NCBI RefSeq assembly: GCF_932526225.1 | Contig: NC_064046.1 | Location: forward strand, 1-64,000 | From: Nematostella vectensis | Taxonomy: Eukaryota; Cnidaria; Anthozoa; Actiniaria; Edwardsiidae | DNA length: 64,000 nt | Reading direction: 5' to 3' | Part shown: in pieces, positions 60,066 through 64,000 of the stretch | Position numbering within the stretch: the stretch's first letter is position 1 | Layout: the number at the start of each line of letters is the position of its first letter | Notes under the pieces: model-generated | Told to the model about the DNA's origin: nothing | Database searches by the model: none | The model's input: only the letters and a program-made list of their open reading frames with translations | Program-made: the position numbers and the translations under genes

Positions 60066-61254
60066 ACACAAACATCCTCCCTCCTATCTTTTAGTAGTAG
60101 CGACACAAGCATCCTCCCTCCTATCTTTTAGTAGTAGCGACACAAGCATCCTCCCTCCTATCTTTTAGTAGTAGCGACACAAGCATCCTCCCTCCTATCT
60201 TTTAGTAGTAGCGACACAAGCATCCTCCCTCCTGTCTTTTAGTAGTAGCGACACAAGCATCCTCCCTCCTATCTTTTAGTAGTAGCGACACAAGCATCCT
60301 CCCTCCTATCTTTTAGTAGTAGCGACACAAGCATCCTCCCTCCTATCTTTTAGTAGTAGCGACACAAGCATCCTCCCTCCTATCTTTTAGTAGTAGCGAC
60401 ACAAGCATCCTCCCTCCTATCTTTTAGTAGTAGCGACACAAGCATCCTCCCTCCTATCTTTTAGTAGTAGCGACACAAGCATCCTCCCTCCTGTCTTCTA
60501 GTAGTAGCGACACAAGCATCCTCCCTCCTGTCTTCTAGTAGTAGCGACACAAGCATCCTCCCTCCTGTCTTCTAGTAGTAGCGACACAAGCATCCTCCCT
60601 CCTGTCTTCTAGTAGTAGCGACACAAGCATCCTCCCTCCTATCTTTTAGTAGTAGCGACACAAGCATCCTCCCTCCTGTCTTCTAGTAGTAGCGACACAA
60701 GCATCCTCCCTCCTGTCTTCTAGTAGTAGCGACACAAGCACCCTCCCTCCTGTCTTCTAGTAGTAGCGACACAAGCATCCTCCCTCCTATCTTTTAGTAG
60801 TAGCGACACAAGCATCCTCCCTCCTGTCTTCTAGTAGTAGCGACACAAGCATCCTCCCTCCTATCTTTTAGTAGTAGCGACACAAGCATCCTCCCTCCTA
60901 TCTTCTAGTAGTAGCGACACAAGCATCCTCCCTCCTATCTTCTAGTAGTAGCGACACAAGCATCCTCCCTCCTATCTTCTAGTAGTAGCGACACAAGCAT
61001 CCTCCCTCCTATCTTTTAGTAGTAGCGACACAAGCATCCTCCCTCCTATCTTTTAGTAGTAGCGACACAAGCATCCTCCCTCCTATCTTCTAGTAGTAGC
61101 GACACAAGCATCCTCCCTCCTATCTTCTAGTAGTAGCGACACAAGCATCCTCCCTCCTATCTTCTAGTAGTAGCGACACAAGCATCCTCCCTCCTATCTT
61201 TTAGTAGTAGCGACACAAGCATCCTCCCTCCTATCTTTTAGTAGTAGCGACACC
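60066..61254. repeat. 37-bp minisatellite (~32 units) with acceptor-like core
   Basis: Unit GACACAAGCATCCTCCCTCC then TATCTTTTAGTAGTAGC. Variants TATCTTTTAG, TGTCTTCTAG and TATCTTCTAG form local blocks. Each unit has a pyrimidine tract ending in TTTTAG or TTCTAG, resembling a 3' splice site. It lies 3' of GTPase B. Confidence 0.96.
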
Positions 61255-62749
61255 AGACTGTGCAGACAGTGCATTTTTTTAAGTATTATTAGAAGGATAT
61301 AAGAAGCTTTGAAGATATGATAAAATCAATTTGTATAAAGTACCATGTATCATAGTTCTATAAAATATATGTGAATCAATGAAAGCAGTAATACACCTTT
61401 CTAGCCTTGGTAGTTGAAAAATCCTAAGTTTTTTTATCTAAACATTTTTTTCTAAAGTTAAAACTCTAAGTTAGTTTTCCCAGCCTGACTTGGTTGGCTA
61501 TAGTCTTAACAAGCTACAGAATACGCTTGAACAAATCTTTTGTATAAAATATACATAATTATTCGTGAAATTTAGCCCCTACCAAATAGTATTTGATAGT
61601 AGATAAAATAAGATCTGAATTTAGATGTTAAGTTTTACTTAATTTTCTAAACTATCGAATGCTTTACTTCTGTCAACTTATAGCAAATAATCCCGGTCTA
61701 GTATTACAGTATTTCTGAATCGCGATATTTATTCACTGTCCCGTGAGAAAATGTCAGGCAAGAAGAAAATAAAAATAAAATCATATGATTATTCCTTAGA
61801 TTCTAATTCGATTCTAATGATGACTGTATAATGCTAACAAAATGTTTATATCATTTTGTATTTTCCTAGGGGGGTCTCTTAGTTGATGGAACATTAGATA
61901 TTCATATTTTTTTATCATTCAGAACCACCAGCATCTTGTTTTTATACAGACATGCATCTACCGCGTCGATGAGGGCGTTTATTCTGCTTGAGGCGTTATT
62001 ATGTAATAAGTTATACCCTGGGATGCAAACAGAAGCACCCTTTTCACCCCCACCCCCACCCCCAGCAAAAAAAATATACTTAATTGTTTTTTTACATTCA
62101 ATTATTTTATATTTGCCACCTTTTCCTCTTTGATTAACGGGCGTTGCCCCAAATACATTATGAGACGTATGTTTGTAAGCTGATAAAGGACTACGAGAAG
62201 CAGACGGGGGTGATCGTCGGCAAAATAGATAACAAATTGGGTGTGGTCAGAGGAATTTTCAATCCTAAGAGATAGGAGAATCGGAAAAACCGTTCAACAT
62301 CAACTAAGGGATAGGATTTGGTCGAACTTTATACCCTAAGAGATAGCAGAATCAGAAAAAATCTTTAATACCCCCTAAGGGTAGCAGTTGGCCAAAATTT
62401 AATGCTCTAGAATATAGGACGACAGCCCCCTTCAACCCGGGGCAAATAGAGCATCATTTTCTGTAGGTTCATATAGTTTTTAGTTGATTTAAAGAGTTTA
62501 CAGCTTTTATTAGGGTCGATGATTGCATGGAAAAATTATGAGTTAGATTTGGTGAATCGACTAGACTTCTCGATGAAAAACTACGGGTAGATAAGTGGAT
62601 CAAATGAACGCCGCTACGCTGTAACATGGCAAGAATCTACTAACGGTGGTATTGACTGCAGTGATCCCAAAATAGAACTTAATTTTCTGCTCTAACATGC
62701 GGAGATACTTTTTCCTCAAAATGAAACTTTTCGCATAATTGTGTAACAA
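61255..62749. other. Intergenic; nothing recognised
   Basis: AT-rich. Short CCTAAGAGATAG-type direct repeats occur near 62265-62400. No exon is supported. Confidence 0.45.
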
Positions 62750-63235
62750 CCACTCACTATTCCATGCAAATGCCTTTTTGTATTTCTAATGTGACCTAAA
62801 CAACCCCTCACTATTTGATACAAATGCCTTTTTGTATTTCTAATGTGACCTAAACAACCCCTCACTATTTGATACAAATGCCTTTTTGTATTTCTAAAGT
62901 GACCTAAACAACCCCTCACTATTTGATACAAATGCCTTTTTGTATTTCTAATGTGACCTAAACAACCCCTCACTATTTGATACAAATGCCTTTTTGTATT
63001 TCTAAAGTGACCTAAACAACCCCTCACTATTTGATACAAATGCCTTTTTGTATTTCTAAAGTGACCTAAACAACCCCTCACTATTTGATACAAATGCCTT
63101 TTTGTATTTCTAAAGTGACCTAAACAACCCCTCACAATTTGATACAAATGCCTTTTTGTATTTCTAAAGTGACCTAAACAACCCCTCACTATTTGATACA
63201 AATGCCTTTTTGTATTTCTAAAGTGACCTAACAGG
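62750..63235. repeat. 54-bp tandem repeat (~9 units)
   Basis: Unit with TATTTGATACAAATGCCTTT, then TTGTATTTCTAAAGTGACC and TAAACAACCCCTCAC. It is stop-free on the minus strand as an 18-residue repeat (LYQIVRGCLGHFRNTKRH). No start, splice or regulatory context supports a gene. It is the second 54-bp unit in the window and unrelated in sequence to the receptor array. Confidence 0.93.
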
Positions 63236-63467
63236 TACCTTGTTGTTCTGCTAGACGGGTATTTTTATATCTTTGTGTAGAAATCCACGTAACAGTACCA
63301 CCAGCAATCAAATCCTTTGAACCATGAAATGAAAGTGTTGTTTGACGTCCCCCCGAAATACGTTTAATTATTGGACCTCTACCGCTGTTAGGACGTGATT
63401 TTAGATAAAGAATCATTTCTTGAAGGATTACGCTTTTTGTGTAGGGTTCATAAAACACCTTTTTTTG

Positions 63468-63602
63468 ATGTTTAATCAGAGCGTTTTCGTTTTACTTCTG
63501 ATGTTAGCTCTAGCGGCGTGCAAACATGACAAAACCAAGACTTTAAATCACGCGGGAGATGACATGGATCATGTGCGGAGGTCATTCCTCTTGAAGGGAA
63601 AG
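63468..63602 (+). CDS. Candidate first exon of a secreted protein (partial)
   Basis: ATG at 63468 opens 45 codons starting MFNQSVFVLLLMLALAACKH, a typical signal peptide, followed by a polar stretch with HAGDDMDHVRRSF and ending LLKGK before a GTATGA donor-like site. Downstream exons would lie beyond the window edge. The family is not recognisable from this fragment, and the exon could be chance. Confidence 0.4.
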
Positions 63603-64000
63603 GTATGAGGTCCATTCCGGATAGCAGATTTTCTCTGTGTCTCTGAGAATTGGTCAAATAATTAAGAGTTAAGACGACGACGACGGCTATGACAACGAGA
63701 TAAAAAAAAAATCCGTTCGTGATTTACGCTTAATTCACAACTATTAGCAATAGAATTGTTGATCACATTTAAAAAAATTATACACTAAGGAACTTTATGA
63801 AACTCTAAGTTTTAGCATCGTTGGGTTGAAAACGCCGGGTTAAGATGTATCGACAGACAGAACCCATTTTCAAGTGCTGTCTATTGAATTTGCTCAACCC
63901 AATTCTATCGCTTTATGCCGTTGCCGTTTGTCGTTGCCGTTATCGTTGTTGTTGTCGTGTCCCACTTATAAACCTTGTTCTCTAGCCATAACTGCACAAA
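63603..64000. other. Window end; CGTTGC/GTT simple repeat
   Basis: A short GTTGCCGTT/GTTGTTGTC tract occurs near 63915-63955. If the upstream exon is real this is its first intron. Nothing else is recognised. Confidence 0.4.

Noticed and set aside
62716..63201. 161-codon repeat protein on the minus strand
   Set aside because: An 18-residue exact repeat with no start context, splice sites or flanking coding sequence. Kept as a repeat.

Overview
The window reads as animal (metazoan) nuclear DNA. It holds spliced genes with GT-AG introns, one probable minor-spliceosome (U12-type) intron, and several conserved animal protein families. It also holds many minisatellites and small inverted-repeat DNA transposons. 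The mix of a b(0,+)AT-like SLC7 transporter, an NMDA-type glutamate receptor, a plant-like fucosyltransferase fold and short introns is what I would expect of a cnidarian such as a sea anemone. That placement is inference; no sequence search was possible.

Genes from left to right: (1) PSMG4 proteasome assembly chaperone, minus strand, 3 exons, 135 aa. (2) An SLC7A9/b(0,+)AT-like amino-acid transporter, minus, 10 exons, 499 aa. (3) A fucosyltransferase-like enzyme, minus, with one large 3' exon visible and the 5' exon(s) not found. (4) A possible orphan terminal exon at 29.6-29.8 kb, minus. (5) TMEM161, plus, 12 coding exons, 487 aa, with its start codon alone on exon 1. (6) An NMDA-like ionotropic glutamate receptor, minus, 5 exons, 842 aa. 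(7, 8) Two divergently transcribed Rab-like GTPase paralogs at 54-60 kb that share one intron position. (9) A possible signal-peptide exon at 63.5 kb. I joined the exons by hand from splice consensus, phase and protein-family match. Where a gene is complete, every phase closes and the total length fits the family.

Repeats: the listed tandem arrays add up to about 13.7 kb, roughly a fifth of the window. Unit sizes include 13, 15, 18, 22, 37, 45, 49, 54 and 71 bp. Several TIR elements (about 0.3-1.3 kb) sit in introns and intergenic DNA. Some of them carry dense clusters of one short motif next to their ends.

The most interesting pattern is that several minisatellites are copies of a gene boundary, not random intergenic DNA. 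They repeat the PSMG4 stop codon, the fucosyltransferase C-terminus with its stop, the TMEM161 exon 2 acceptor, the TMEM161 exon 4 donor, and the glutamate-receptor exon 3 donor. The last is ten in-frame 54-bp copies, each with a usable-looking 5' splice site. The end of the second Rab-like gene is also duplicated once. The result is natural arrays of competing splice sites or stops, and in the receptor a potentially variable-length M3-S2 gating linker.
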